Positions 24,285 to 36,862 of a stretch of 64,000 nucleotides of DNA are shown piece by piece (positions within the stretch are counted from its first letter, which is position 1; every line of letters starts with the position of its first letter). The position numbers were made by a program, and so were the translations under genes. Source of the stretch: Brachionus rotundiformis (lineage: Eukaryota; Rotifera; Eurotatoria; Ploima; Brachionidae); NCBI GenBank assembly GCA_016802295.1, contig JAESIW010000065.1, positions 1,359,743 to 1,423,742 of the forward strand, given 5' to 3'. The notes beneath the pieces are model-generated. The model did not search any database. It saw only the letters and a program-made list of their open reading frames with translations, and was not told the DNA's origin.

Positions 24285-27200
24285 ACCGATTCTGAACTTG
24301 AATCTCTCGACCGTGTCCACTATTTAATAATTTTTCTTTTATTTTTTTTGTTTCAAAATAAATAAATAAATAGATATCAAAACAGCTTTTAAATTAATTT
24401 ATGAAAAAAGATAAAACACCTTTAAATTGCTTTTAACAAATCTGTCTCTTAATGCACGAATCAATCTTAAATTTAAATATACTTTTATCACTTTAGATTT
24501 TATCTTAGCCGCTAAAAGAGAAAAATCAATTTTCTGGTGAATGCTCATTTGGGCCATATTGTACTTGGAAATTTTATCTTTTTTTTATTTTTATAAAAAC
24601 ATTAGTAAAATGTTTAATTGAAAAATTCAATTATTGATAAATAGGAAATGGTACTTAAAAATTGAAGAGTACATAAAACATGATCATTTGTTTAAAACAA
24701 GATAAATGAGCCTTCAAAATAAAAATTCAACTTCCTAATCAAAACAAAAAAGCTTATTTTAGATACACTTGAAATAAATAGATAAAAAAAATTGTTTTTC
24801 TAAAAGCATGAAGTCTTTTCTTTCCTCATTTCTGTTCTAATTAAAATTTTATCTCTCTAAACTGATTAGTTTGACCATTTGTTTATTTTTTAATTTTAAA
24901 GTTTTGAAATCTTGAATTTTTTCTTATTTTCTCTTTATTTCGCTCCACTACTCTTTCTAGTTCATGTAAATTCCATGCCAATAAAGCCAAATAGCTAGGA
25001 CACGGATTGTACGAGACTAATTAGGTATGAGCTGTATAGAATTTCAATGCCCAAATAGCCGGTTCTGATTTTATTGAAAAATAAAGTTTTCTCGCTCCGT
25101 GATTTCAGAACAAATACTTAATCCCTGACAGCGAGCACGAAATGTTTAAAGTATCAAATAAAAATCAGAAGCCCTCAGAATTCACAGGAAAACAAAACCT
25201 TCAATTAATCTCTACTAAAAATAGTCAACTTTTTTTTCAAAACTAAAAAAAATCTCATTTATCTTAAAGAAAAAAAAAACTTTTAAATGAACAAATAAAT
25301 CCTCTAGGTTATAACGTAAAATAACAATAACAAGCTAAAACCATTCAAGATACTCTGTAACATATTACTCGAGTTTCAATCTAATTTCAAGTGTCCTAAA
25401 TACTTTTTAATTTTCTTAATCCCAAAATGGAATTGTTATTGAAAACCTTTGCAAAACTTTCTTAAGATTAATTGCTTCTCATTTCAATTAAAATATTTCA
25501 CAAGATGATAAATGCTTTTTTTTCTAAATGATCTATATCTTGAACACTTGGATCACTCGGTCAAAAAATAAAACTTTCTCAACATGACTCCAAAACATTG
25601 CAGTCTTACATAATCCATGGAAACAAAAGCAAACAATTTGGCAAGAATAATTTGTTGACAATTTTTAGGCCATCTTGGGAAGACTAGTTTGAGATAGGCG
25701 ATGAACATTCGAATAAATTTTGTGTTGATTAAAGGCGACTGTCTTCCGGCTACACCTTAAAAGTGACTTGGAAATGACCATAGTTCAAATGGAAAAAAAA
25801 ATTTAAGGGTGTTTTTTAAAAAACATATTTTAAAAATAAAACAATGTCTAGATCTTATTGTTTGATTTAAAATTTGGTTTTTAATCGATAAAATCAATAT
25901 AACCTAGTTTTGGTCAAGAAATGTTGAATTTTTCAATTATATTGAAATTAATTAAAAAATCAAGTTTGCCACTCTTAATTAAGCTCGGGCTCAATGCTTG
26001 ATTTGATTCTGAAATACCGACTAATTTGTCATGTCTAAAACTATTTCTTATCTATTTTGTCCATCGTCAATCGATTCCCAATCGAATATTTGAAATGGTC
26101 AAAATTTTAGTACTGTCCCCCCTCTAACGCATAATAAATAATCCATATCTAATCCATAGTTTATAAAAAAAATTTAATCTGTCTTTTATTAACAATAAAC
26201 ATAAAAGATTTTAAAAGGATTTAAAATATTTCCTCGAAAAACAAACACAGTTTGGACCGGACTAGACCGGTAAAAACAAAGAGCTCGCGTAAGGATTATT
26301 TCAAAACTATAAAATATGGCTATAGAGATATTTACCAAAGATTTAATTTGAAAATAAATTTCTATTTTTTAATTTTTAATCTTTTATCTTAACGAAATGC
26401 AGAACAAATTTGCTTAATGTCAAAATTATCTAATCATGTATATCTCACCACATTAAAAGAATATGAGGAAGAATTTTCAACTAAACAAAACAGATAAAGT
26501 ATTTTGATTTGTTTTAACAAATATTGTAATTCAATATTAATCTTTGGCCGAGCTAAACAAAACAAATTTTTGTTTTGGTTTAATTTTTGACAAGCAAATA
26601 ATTACCATAAGAGGAAAAGTTTGCTTGATGGGAAAAAAATTGAAAAAAATGAGCGCGGATTAGCGAGATTATCTAAATTATATGTTTTCATAAATATTTT
26701 GTTACTTTAGAAACATGACCATAACACTGGCACTTAAAATTATTTGTCAATATTAAAATTTATTTGACATGGATTTTAGTTTTAAATTGAGTCATGCAAA
26801 CATGTGAAAATCGATATCCTACACTCGGTCAATATGTCTTCAAATCTGTGAGCTTTGATACCTTGCCGTAAACACATAAATATGGGAATGTTTTTTTCCA
26901 AATTTTATTTATTTTAAATTAATACAATTCACATACCTGGGCATATTTAAAAATTTAGTATTTTTACACATCCGCAAATGTGTCAAGGAATCCAATTTCA
27001 AGTGTTTAAATTACTCTCAAGATAGATCGGTCATTAAGAACGCCTTTAAGATAAAGAATGAGCTCTTCAGTTTTATTTTTTTTTTCAAATATTATCTTTC
27101 ACACAATTCTTAATACAAATATTCTTTTGACTATTCTACACTTTTTAACTCTGAGAAAATATTTACAAAAATTAAAACAAATTAGACTTTCCTTTTAAAT

Positions 27201-30200
27201 TAAAATAGTTTTTTATTAAATTAAATGAAGAGGAAAAGTCTTGAATCAAAGGAATGTTTATTGGAATAACATTAAATAAAGACAATGTAGTTGTCTTAGA
27301 TAAAAAACAATTTAGCAAATCTAAAAAAAAAGTAAATGTTCTATTAAAAGTAATTTTCCTAAAGAGTAATTAACATGGTAGATGAACTTCAAAAAAATTC
27401 GAATATTTAGATCTTTTTTTGAGATTATTTATTTCAGAATGATTATCGGACGTAGGACGCTTTTTAGCTAAACAGTCGAACAATTTTCTTCATAAAACTT
27501 AAGTAAGCACAAATATTTAAAAACATTTTAATTTTTAAATGATGGCTGAGTGAACTCAGCGATTAAAATAATTAAGCCCAAATATTTTTATTTTTAAAAA
27601 TTTTTTTGAAAGCTTGATTAGCCTTATTCTTTGATATAAATCATCATTCAAAAATTATATTTGATTGTCCATGCGCTTATTTTTGGCAATCAAATCAACA
27701 TTTATTTATAAATCATTAGCAAAAAATTAAAACACCGAATAATCATTTTATTCGTCAACATAAATATTTTGACAATAAGATTCTAAATAGCAAGCAGTCA
27801 TCCATCCATCACTTATCTTTTATTTTTTATTAGCTTAGCTTATTTTCGAATTTCTTAAACTTTTGAAGATTTATTTGTTTAATATTTAAATAATTTCTAA
27901 ACTTATAGGTAAATTATGTAGCGGTTCGTTTGACCAGCTTAGTCTAAACCGCTTAATAAAATGACTGATGACTTTTCTTTTGATTAAAATTTACAACAAA
28001 AGTTAATTTCTCATCACGTAAAAATAATTAGCCAGCCATCTTTATATATTTTTTGCTTAAACTTAAAATAAAAAATTTAAATTCTTAATTCGGTAAAGAA
28101 GAAAAAATTATTTATATTCTAAAAAAAACTTTCTAATAGATAGCTAATCTTGACCTATAAAATTTTTAAATTATAAAATAAAAAAAAACTAATAAAATAC
28201 ATAATTTTTTTAATCAAAAATTAAAATAATTAAAAGGTTAAAATTTGAATAAATAAGAAGTAGCTTTTTTTAATTGCTTGGAAGCCTCTGATAACTTTAA
28301 ATAAACTGCTCACTTAGATAAATAAATTTGATTCTGTTACCTATAGATTTATTCATTAATCATTAATTAATAGGTTTAGTTTATCTGCGAGTCCGGCTTA
28401 AAGCAAAATTTCTCATCTAAACTAAAAATTTAATCAAACAACCTTAATAATAAAACAACTTAAATAAATTATTTTCCTCTCAATCTTTTTTACAATAATA
28501 CAATTAAAATGAGAACTATTTTTGAAATAAAACTTTCCTTTAAAAATGAAGCAAATATTTAAGATTATATTTTTTATTTGATAAAAAATAAAAAAGTTTT
28601 TAAAACTGATTCTGGTCACGAATCCAAAATACCCAATATTGTTAATTAAATTAAAATTATATTAAGTAAGATTTGAATAAAAGAAATCTTTTTAAGCTTT
28701 AAACCTTTAAATTCTCTTGAACTAATTTGTGGTTGTTGCATAAGGCCTTAATTATTGCAAATCTTTCATAAATGATTAAGAACTTTCTCTCGTTTATATT
28801 TGGTCCGTGATAAGTCACATAATTCATATTGCCAAGTGTCATTGGTATAAACCTAGTCTATAGGTAGGCAACTGAGCTCATAAACTGGACTTATATATCA
28901 CACAAAAATCATTAGAATTTTCTTTTAAGATACAAGTCTTTGGAAAATAAAACCCAAAAATACTTTCTCTAAATCTTGGTTTTATTCTTTATTTTACCTT
29001 TTTTTTCTAAATAAAATACCGAACCTGCATAAGAATAGAATATCACAAATGTTTTTAATCGCATATCAAATAGGTCAAAGAAAATTAATTTTTCACCAAA
29101 AACCGCTTCTTACAATTGTCAAACGACGCTCGTGCTCATTTCTTTTACTCTTGGCCATTGTTATTTTTGAATCAATTTTTTGAAACAATAAAAAATTAAT
29201 GAGGAAATGCACTTTCGCTTTAGAATTTTCTTTTTAGTTGTTTTTGTCCAACTTTTTGATTACTTTTAAGTCTAAGTTTTTTTAAAAATAAAAACCGGTT
29301 ATTTGAATTAAATTTTTATTTATCAAGCTCCTATTTAGCTTTTAGGTCTGGATTTTGCTTGAGACGGATAAGAGCATCGATAAACACAGTGCCGTCAATT
29401 CGACGCTTCCCTTTCCTATTATTGATTAAAAATTTAAGCTTAATTTCAATTAATATGATTTTAATTTAGTTTTTTAGAATAGGCTAAATAAATTGTGTGC
29501 ACCCAATTTGACTAGAATCTAATTAAACTAAATTACTTTAATTCCTACTGCGAAAAAGACTGGACATAAGATAGACTCAAAAAAATAAAGAATAAAATTT
29601 TTTATAAAAAGCTCATAAATATAAAACGAAATTGAAAATTTCCGATTCAGGTAATTATTAATTAATCACGAAATATTTAACTAGATTAATTATTAATGCA
29701 AGAGTATTTGAAATTTGTTAGATAAATGATTTAAATTATATCCCTAATAAAACAAGTAGGCTATTTTGGACAAAAAAAATTAGTTTAATAAATATACATA
29801 ATTAAATTTAATTGGCGATTATAAAATAAAAAATATGTGTTATTAACAACGATAAAAATATTTGAGCCTGTCGAAGTCTAGATAAATTTATAAATCAATC
29901 TTAATTATTGAAAATATGGTCTAATAAAAATTAGCAAAAAAAATAATTTTTTATGATTTTATTGCTCTTAAAATTTAAATTTAAATAATAAAAAAGATTA
30001 ATGGGATTATATGAATATTTAACAAAGTGTCATTGATTGCCACTTTTTTCACATACAATTCAACATTGAACAAAACTGTAAATCTAATGGTTAATTAAAT
30101 TTAAAATTAAAAGTTTGTTATTTGTTGATGTATCCTCTATGTTTAATTAAAAACGAGAACTCTTTTTAATTAATTAAGAAAGGTAAGCCTTGAGTAAATT

Positions 30201-30855
30201 TTGAATATCTTTGGTTTCTACATTTTTGTATTATTTTTACTTTTTGTGACAATAAAATTAAATAAAACTAATTTTTTTGAGGACAGAATAATTTGTTTTT
30301 TGTCTAAATATTTGGTCTGGTTGACAAATTAATTGGAAACATGAGCTGTTCTACTAAATGATTATCATGATTAAAATAACTTAAGGTCATTTAATCAAAT
30401 AGCCATTTAAAAATATAGCCAAGAGACAAATAAATGAAAAATTATATTAAATATTTATTATTTATAATTAATGAAATAAAATTTTTAGAAAAATTCAAAA
30501 CAATTTGCTTTTCTATTAAATCAATGTGAGTTGTTTAGCTTTTATCAATATACAGTTTTTTGAATTCAAACTTTACCCAAACAAAAATTTATTAATCTAA
30601 AAAAGTCATAGAAAAAAAATGAAAGCTATAATAGAAAAATAACAAATTTGACCATAAATTTTTAAAATTCACTCTAAAAAAGTCAAAAAATTTACAAATT
30701 TTTTTTAATTGTTCAAATTAATCTTATACATAATGAAATAAATTACAAAAAAATATTAAGACTAATTAGAAACGTTGCAAAATTTGATTAAAATCCACAA
30801 GACCAATGTCTAGGACTTGGCATAAAGTTAAAAAAGCACTAGGAATGATGGTCAA
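24285..30855. other. Long non-coding gap between ZO-1 and afadin
   Basis: About 6.6 kb. It should contain the ZO-1 promoter and 5' UTR; the less AT-rich 24285-24320 next to the first ATG fits a 5' UTR. More complex patches lie at about 24950-25160 and 25540-25760 and could be regulatory. A coding-like island near 29.3 kb is listed separately. The rest is AT-rich without open frames of note. Confidence 0.5.
29335..29420 (-). other. Unidentified coding-like island, possible terminal exon
   Basis: An 80-bp patch of balanced base composition inside AT-rich DNA. On the minus strand, after an ATAG acceptor-like site, it reads GKRRIDGTVFIDAL, then IRLKQNPDLKAK and a TAG stop, with AATAAA shortly after. 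The plus strand is also open and has a good acceptor (TTTTAG at 29345). I recognise no family and found no partner exon. It may be a terminal exon of a small gene, a fragment of a retrocopy, or chance. Confidence 0.3.
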
Positions 30856-33800
30856 CTATTTGTTCTCTGAAGCGACAAACTTGGACTCTATTTCTCTTTG
30901 CTTGCGCGACACTTTTAACTTACTCTCAGCATCATTTTGCAAATTTTCGCCCGACTGTTTGGCAAAAAGCTTCATTTTGTCCTTAAACGAGAGCTTTTCG
31001 CCTTCTATGATGATATTCTGTTGCATTTGTTGTTGCTGTAGCTTAGCCTTGAGCCTCTGGTCCACATAAACCTCATTAGCTCCAATGACACACGGTGTAT
31101 TGTGAATGTCATCATTTTTACCATCATCTCTCTCGAATTCGATGTCACTGAACATGACACGCTTGGGATGATGATTTGGCTGCGGTTGGACAGGCAGAGG
31201 CGGCGGCGTGCTCGGGCTCGAATCCAACTGGTCCGAGCTTGACGAAGAAGAGGTCGCCTTGAGACCATTCGACTTGGGACTGATCATTTCAGCGTCTTGC
31301 ATAAACTGTACATGCTTTTGCGGTTTGGAAACCGACAACTCGCTCAAATCAGTCGATGAACGAGTTGGTACATGCAAGACTTCAACTTCCTGGAAATTTT
31401 GGGTATACTCTTGAGTATTTATGTTAGAATTAGATGTACGTTCAACATATCTCTTTAGTCTTTGCTCTTCCCTCTTGGCCTCATTCATTCTGTCCATTCT
31501 TAGCTCACCCTCGTCCTGATTCCCCTTTCGTCTTTGGACTAGTTCGTTGGCAAAGCGCTCACGTACCTCAGGCGCATAGTCCAATGTGTCATTTTCGTCA
31601 ACAGTCTGATCTAAATTGTTGTTTAACTTTTTCATTTCAATAACTCTTTTGTCGAACTCGATTTCAGTTCGAAGTATATGCAATTTGTTTTCTTCCTCAT
31701 TGGTTCTGTACGACTTTGATTCCAAATCATTGAGCATTTCGATGCGTTGCTTGAGCAAATTGAGTCTGAATTCCTCATCTGCCTTTTCACGTGTCAACAA
31801 ATGGCTCTCTTTTTGATTGACTATTCTAGCCGTACTTGGCTGAACATTCATTTCCGCTTGCTGCTCTGAATACTTGTGTAAATTGAGGTTGAAATTTTTG
31901 GCAGGTATGACCGGCTTGGCCATTACTGCAGGCGGTGGTGGACGATTTTGAGTATTGAGTATTTGATTTTCATAATTTCGCTGGGCTACACTAGGAGGTT
32001 GATTATTAAATAGGATATTTGATCTGGATATCTTGGCCTCATTGATGTTCATTTGATTCATTCTGTTTACCAAGTGTTGTTGCTGAATTGGATGCTGACT
32101 GGGCTGAGGATGTGGTTGACGTGATGAATTCATGGTATTGTTTTGTGACCAAATGTGCTCGTACAACTGACCAAACGATTTCGTTCTTGAATCCTCTATG
32201 TTTGGAGTATTGTTGATGGTATTTTGTCTAACTGGCAATGTTTTGTATTGCTCATTGGCTCGATTTTGATTCACTTTTCCATACAAGTCCTCAAATTTGT
32301 TCTCGTTTTGATTGTTGTAATCAATTTCGTCCAATTCATTGAGAGAAGCTTGTCTTTGACGAATTGACGGACCGAACTGTTTGATCGGTGATGTTTCTGG
32401 TTGGTAACGTTGTTGTGGTAAAGTAGATGCTGGTCTTTCACTACCAAATCTTGGAGCTATTTCATTTGGTAAATTTCGTTGATATCTGTTATCCATCATA
32501 ACTGGCCGTTCACTACCGTATCTTATTTGTTGTTCATTTGGTAATGATCGCTGGTAGTTTGGTGAAATAACTTGTTGAGCTGCTTGCCTATTTGGCTGCG
32601 GTACCATCCTGGGAACTGGTTGTCGGTCCAATATTTCTGAGGACATGGAACGTGCTCTATAGGCGATTTGTTCTTCTTGTTGTGGCTGCTTTTGTTGCTG
32701 ATGTAGGTGATGATTCCGGGGCAGTGTAGCCGCCGAGAAATTATTCTGTGGGGTATTGTGATGAAAATTTTGGTTGTTGTTTAGAACTGGCATTGATTGG
32801 GTTGGATTGAATTGTTGCTGTTGCTGTTGCTTAACTGAATCATTGAGCAGTGCTTCTAAGTTGTGATAAGCAGCCGCATCTTTGGCAATAGTTAACAAAA
32901 CAACAGGACCACTTTTGGTCATCAATTCAGCAGCTCGTTCTTGAGTGACATTTACCAAACTGTTGTCATCCACTGCTAACAATTGATCTCCATTTTTCAA
33001 TCGTCCATCATCACCAGCAGCTCCGCCGGGTACAACAGATTTAATGTAAATACCAGTAACTTGATTAGTGCCTCTAGCAGCCACAATGCTAAGACCAAGA
33101 CCACCATTTTTCTTGGCCAATTTAATCTGGATCACTTGAGGATGGGAACTTTTTAGATTTGGATTTTCATTTACAGCTTGATTTTGAGCTTTAGGTTGTT
33201 GCATCATATTTTGACAGCTATCAGTCTGATCCTTGCTCATGAATTTTTTCCAGCTTCCAGGGCCATGGTTGTTTTGCCACAGCCAGCAGTGTCCCATATT
33301 CTGCAAATTTTCCAAAAAATCAATCAGTCCAGCAGGTAATCCTTTTATGAATTCAGTTGAGTGACCATCTTCGGGTAACAAAAACGGCAATTGCAAGTCC
33401 ACATCCTCTTCCATTTGAACCATCTTGCCCTCTTGTTTAGCCACTTCATCGGCTGTGTTTTGTGCAATGGCTATCAAATTATTAAACAATAAAGCCGATG
33501 GTTGAGGCTCATTTGGTGCCATAACATAGTTTTTAATCAAACACTTTATTTGAATTGAATTTAAGGCAAAACAGTTGGAACTAATATTGGACAAAAATTG
33601 TATGTCATGTTTGGCCGATTGCAGAAAAAAAGCTGCCTGAGTAATCTTTTGAAGATGGCAATCTGCAGCTAATTCAAGACCTTGTTTCTCGGCCCATATT
33701 TGAATCTTGTTCAACCTTCTTGACAATCTCTCGCCCCAAAAATTGCTGCATAGACCTGATCGCTGATCACTAACAAGTCTATTGAAAAGCCATATGCTGA

Positions 33801-36800
33801 TATAGTGGAATAATTGGGAAAATAATTGTATGGTTAATGCAGCATTGACTCTTGACCCACGCAACAGATTCATAGCTTCATTCAGAACACCTATGGTATG
33901 CTTTAGTGTTGGACGCTTAAGATGATCGTTTTGATTTTCAAAAGAATCGCACTCTGAGCTCATTTGATTTAGATTGACCTCATCTATATGGTCCGATGGA
34001 TCGAAAAAGCATGCCAACACTTGATCCAATTGCAATTGCATTATATTAACTATGTATTTAAAAGTTATCTGTACACACTCGGCCAAAGCTTCCTGAGCAT
34101 CATAGCTAACTTGGCTCAAATGAACGTCTTGTTTCAAAAAATAGAGCAGTTCGGAAGAATTGGCCAACCAGTATGGCAAAAGATATTTGTCCGAATGGTT
34201 CAAATCAACCGCTTCGCGAATGTAGTTTACCATTTTGTGTATCAAATATGGTATTGAGTGAAGCTTTTCGTTAAATGATAATTCAGGCTTGTGCTTTCTG
34301 GACAACCGATAGCGCAGCATCATGTACATTGTGTAGACAGGTGCCAATTTAAATTGCCAGTTGGTATTTTGAGAAGTGCATATTTGAGCTAGAAGAGCGT
34401 CTTCTCCATTATCATCAGGAAATTGGAGTAGACCAGGCAAACCGGACTCGGCAACCGGCTGAGAAACTTGTTTCATTTGACTCTGTCGATTGGGCTCCAT
34501 GCGATTTTGCAATGGTGACATATTGTGATTTTGAGGCTCAGTTATTTGACCATCATACAAAAGGCCATAGTTGGCTGGCAATTGTTGAACTGGTGCCGGC
34601 TTAGCCACCACCAAGTTGTTTATTTCATTTGGGTTTTCTAGTCTAAACAAGCAATATTTTCCCAAACGAATGGTAAAATTGTGAAAAAGTTGAGTGTGCT
34701 CTTTGACAAGGCGATCATTAACAAAAGTTTCAGCATATGGTATCAGCAATAGTTGTAAATTGTCAGTGGATTTTTTCAAAGCACAATGTTTTTTTTCAAT
34801 GCCTGGAATTGCTGGATCTATGCGGATGTAATTAAGTGGATGAGTTGAAGCCAAGTACTTGTCATTTCCGATCTCGTAAAAGTCTGACTTTATTTGAATG
34901 ACCCTTGGCTGAGGCAGCTCGAAACCCTCGTAGCTGAGCTCGACCAAAAATGGCAGTTGGTTGTTCATTTCGTTTTTAGTCTCCAATGGCTGTGGGATAA
35001 TTGATGGCTTGTTTTGCTGAAGACTTGATTGAGACTGAATTGTGTTAAACTTGTTGGTCACTTGGTGCTGAGGATGTTGCTGAGACTGTTGCTGCTTATC
35101 ACTTTCAAGTTTCTTTTTTTGCTTTCTAATTGCCAATATGTCTGGCGTACAACGTCGAATTTGGAATATTATTGAACCTCCTGTTGACGGATGTTTCATT
35201 AAAATTGCCAATGGACAAGCAGTATCCTCAAGAATGTACTCTTTTATTTGAGCGCTGTGTTTTTCTCTTTCTTCCCGAGACGGGGTAACAACCTAAATTA
35301 ATAATAAAAATTAATTTAAATTTGAATTCATAAATCACTTAATTGAAAGTCTAGTTTTATTATTATTATTAGTAATATAACTTTTTTTATTTTATATCAA
35401 AGCAAATATTTGAAATTTATGGCTCAGTTTTGTTAAGTGTCTATTGCAGACACTTAAAATGTGTCTAAGTATTTTTCCAAATTGTCTCTTTTTTTTCTAT
35501 TTTTTTCCTCTTAATAATTAAAATTTTGCTTTTAAGCTTGGTTAAAATACCCTGAAGACTTCGGCGTTCCGAAACATTGTAAACTTTGTATAAACAATTT
35601 TATCTAAGTTTATCATAAACATTTAATTACCTGAAACTATCAAACTTTTGGCGAATATACTTAACTTAAGAGCATTTGATTGTTAATTAAAAGTTTATCA
35701 GAATCACCATGTATTTTCTTACTAAACCAAACCAAAATCCTTAAAAATTCTTTTAACCTATAAACTAAGATCGCGTTTTAATTAAATCTTTTGAGACTTG
35801 TCTTAAACATAGCCAAAATAGGTGAGCTAATTTTCACATATTTTATTGGAATATTTTTAAAATTAATTATTTAGCTACTCGTTTAAAAATATTAACTTAA
35901 ATCGATAATTTTTTTTTAAAGTCTTGATCAAAAAATAAACTAATAAATTATTTTCTAAAAAAATAAAAACCTAGTCAATTATTAATCATAGTTTAGAGTT
36001 TATTTTTATGTCTTTAATTTTTAAAAATTGGCTAAATTTTAAATTTTACCTGTACTAGACAATAGTTATCAGGATCTTCATTATTAAGACCATATTTTTC
36101 CAATGTTTCTTTAACAGCAAAAGCAGCAGTATCTTGATTTGACATTAGCAATGTTTTGTATGGTATATCAGGCTTAAGAGTTTCGCCATAGACTTTGAGT
36201 GTACCACCACCGTCTTTATTCTTTATCTGTTTAAGCTTATTCTCCAATTTTTGTTGTCGCCTGCGGGCCATCACAATCTCAGGGTTTGAAATGGACCGAG
36301 TGAAATTACTATCAGGTACTTCTTTGTACAAGTGTTCAGCCACATTAACCTTATTGTTCTCTTTTTGAGCTTCTTTTTGCTTCTGGAGCTTTTTCTTGTC
36401 TCGCTTGGACATTCTTTTTTTGTCTCTAATCAAAGTGTCGCCATTGGCGTCAAACTGGACAGTTTTACAGTTTTCATTTTTTAGCAAAAATCTTCCTTCA
36501 CGACCTTCCTTGCCCCACTCGAGCTGAATCCAAAGTGGCCGCTCACTTGAATCCAACTTTCTCTCCTGTGAATCAACATGAACCTCATAAATGGCGTAGT
36601 CTTTTGGCGATGACAGTGATTTCATGTCAGGTCTGAACTTTTCTATCAGCACCTCAATAACATCTTGTGTGGTGGCCGTGCTGTCCACTCGAATACACTT
36701 GGTAGACACCTTTTCTCCTGCATCCTGAAAATAGAATCTCATCACGCCGTGAAACTCAAGCCGCTCATTCGGCTGACTCAAGGCGAACAACTCGTATCTA

Positions 36801-36862
36801 CTGCTATTCCACTCGTTTATCAAGCGGGCCAACTCCCGTTTGTCCAAGTTCATAACACTCAT
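30856..36862 (-). CDS. Afadin/canoe (RA-RA-FHA-DIL-PDZ)
   Basis: Actin-binding adaptor of adherens junctions and effector of Ras/Rap GTPases. Two exons: 36050-36862 and 30856-35292, with a 757-bp phase-0 intron; 1,749 aa, close to vertebrate afadin (about 1,800). Start ATG 36862 gives MSVMNLDKRELARLI. RA1 is very conserved: LEFHGVMRFYFQDAG, STATTQDVIEVLIEKFRPDM and EGRFLLKNEN (about 35-135). RA2 (about 220-300) spans the exon junction, ending YCLVQ then VVTPSREEREKH. FHA about 387-488 (VELSYEGFELP). The DIL region is about 560-930. The PDZ domain (989-1075, GGLGLSIVAARG then AAGDDGRLKNGDQLLAVD) follows the typical LLPEDG segment. The C-terminal 670 aa are Gln/Asn/Pro-rich with a proline run (NRPPPPAVMAKP) and a charged helix. 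The second exon lacks any intron over 4.4 kb. The name rests on domain order and near-identical motifs. Confidence 0.97.
35293..36049 (-). other. Intron of the afadin gene
   Basis: 757 bp bounded by CAG|GTAAAA and TTTAG|GTT on the minus strand, phase 0, AT-rich. It splits the second Ras-association domain. No other feature was seen inside it. Confidence 0.85.

Noticed and set aside
28434..28619. Minus-strand frame of 61 codons
   Set aside because: It has F/I/K/N composition typical of chance translation of AT-rich DNA.
30806..31816. Plus-strand and alternative-frame open frames over the end of afadin
   Set aside because: They are shadows of the long, Gln/Arg-rich afadin exon.
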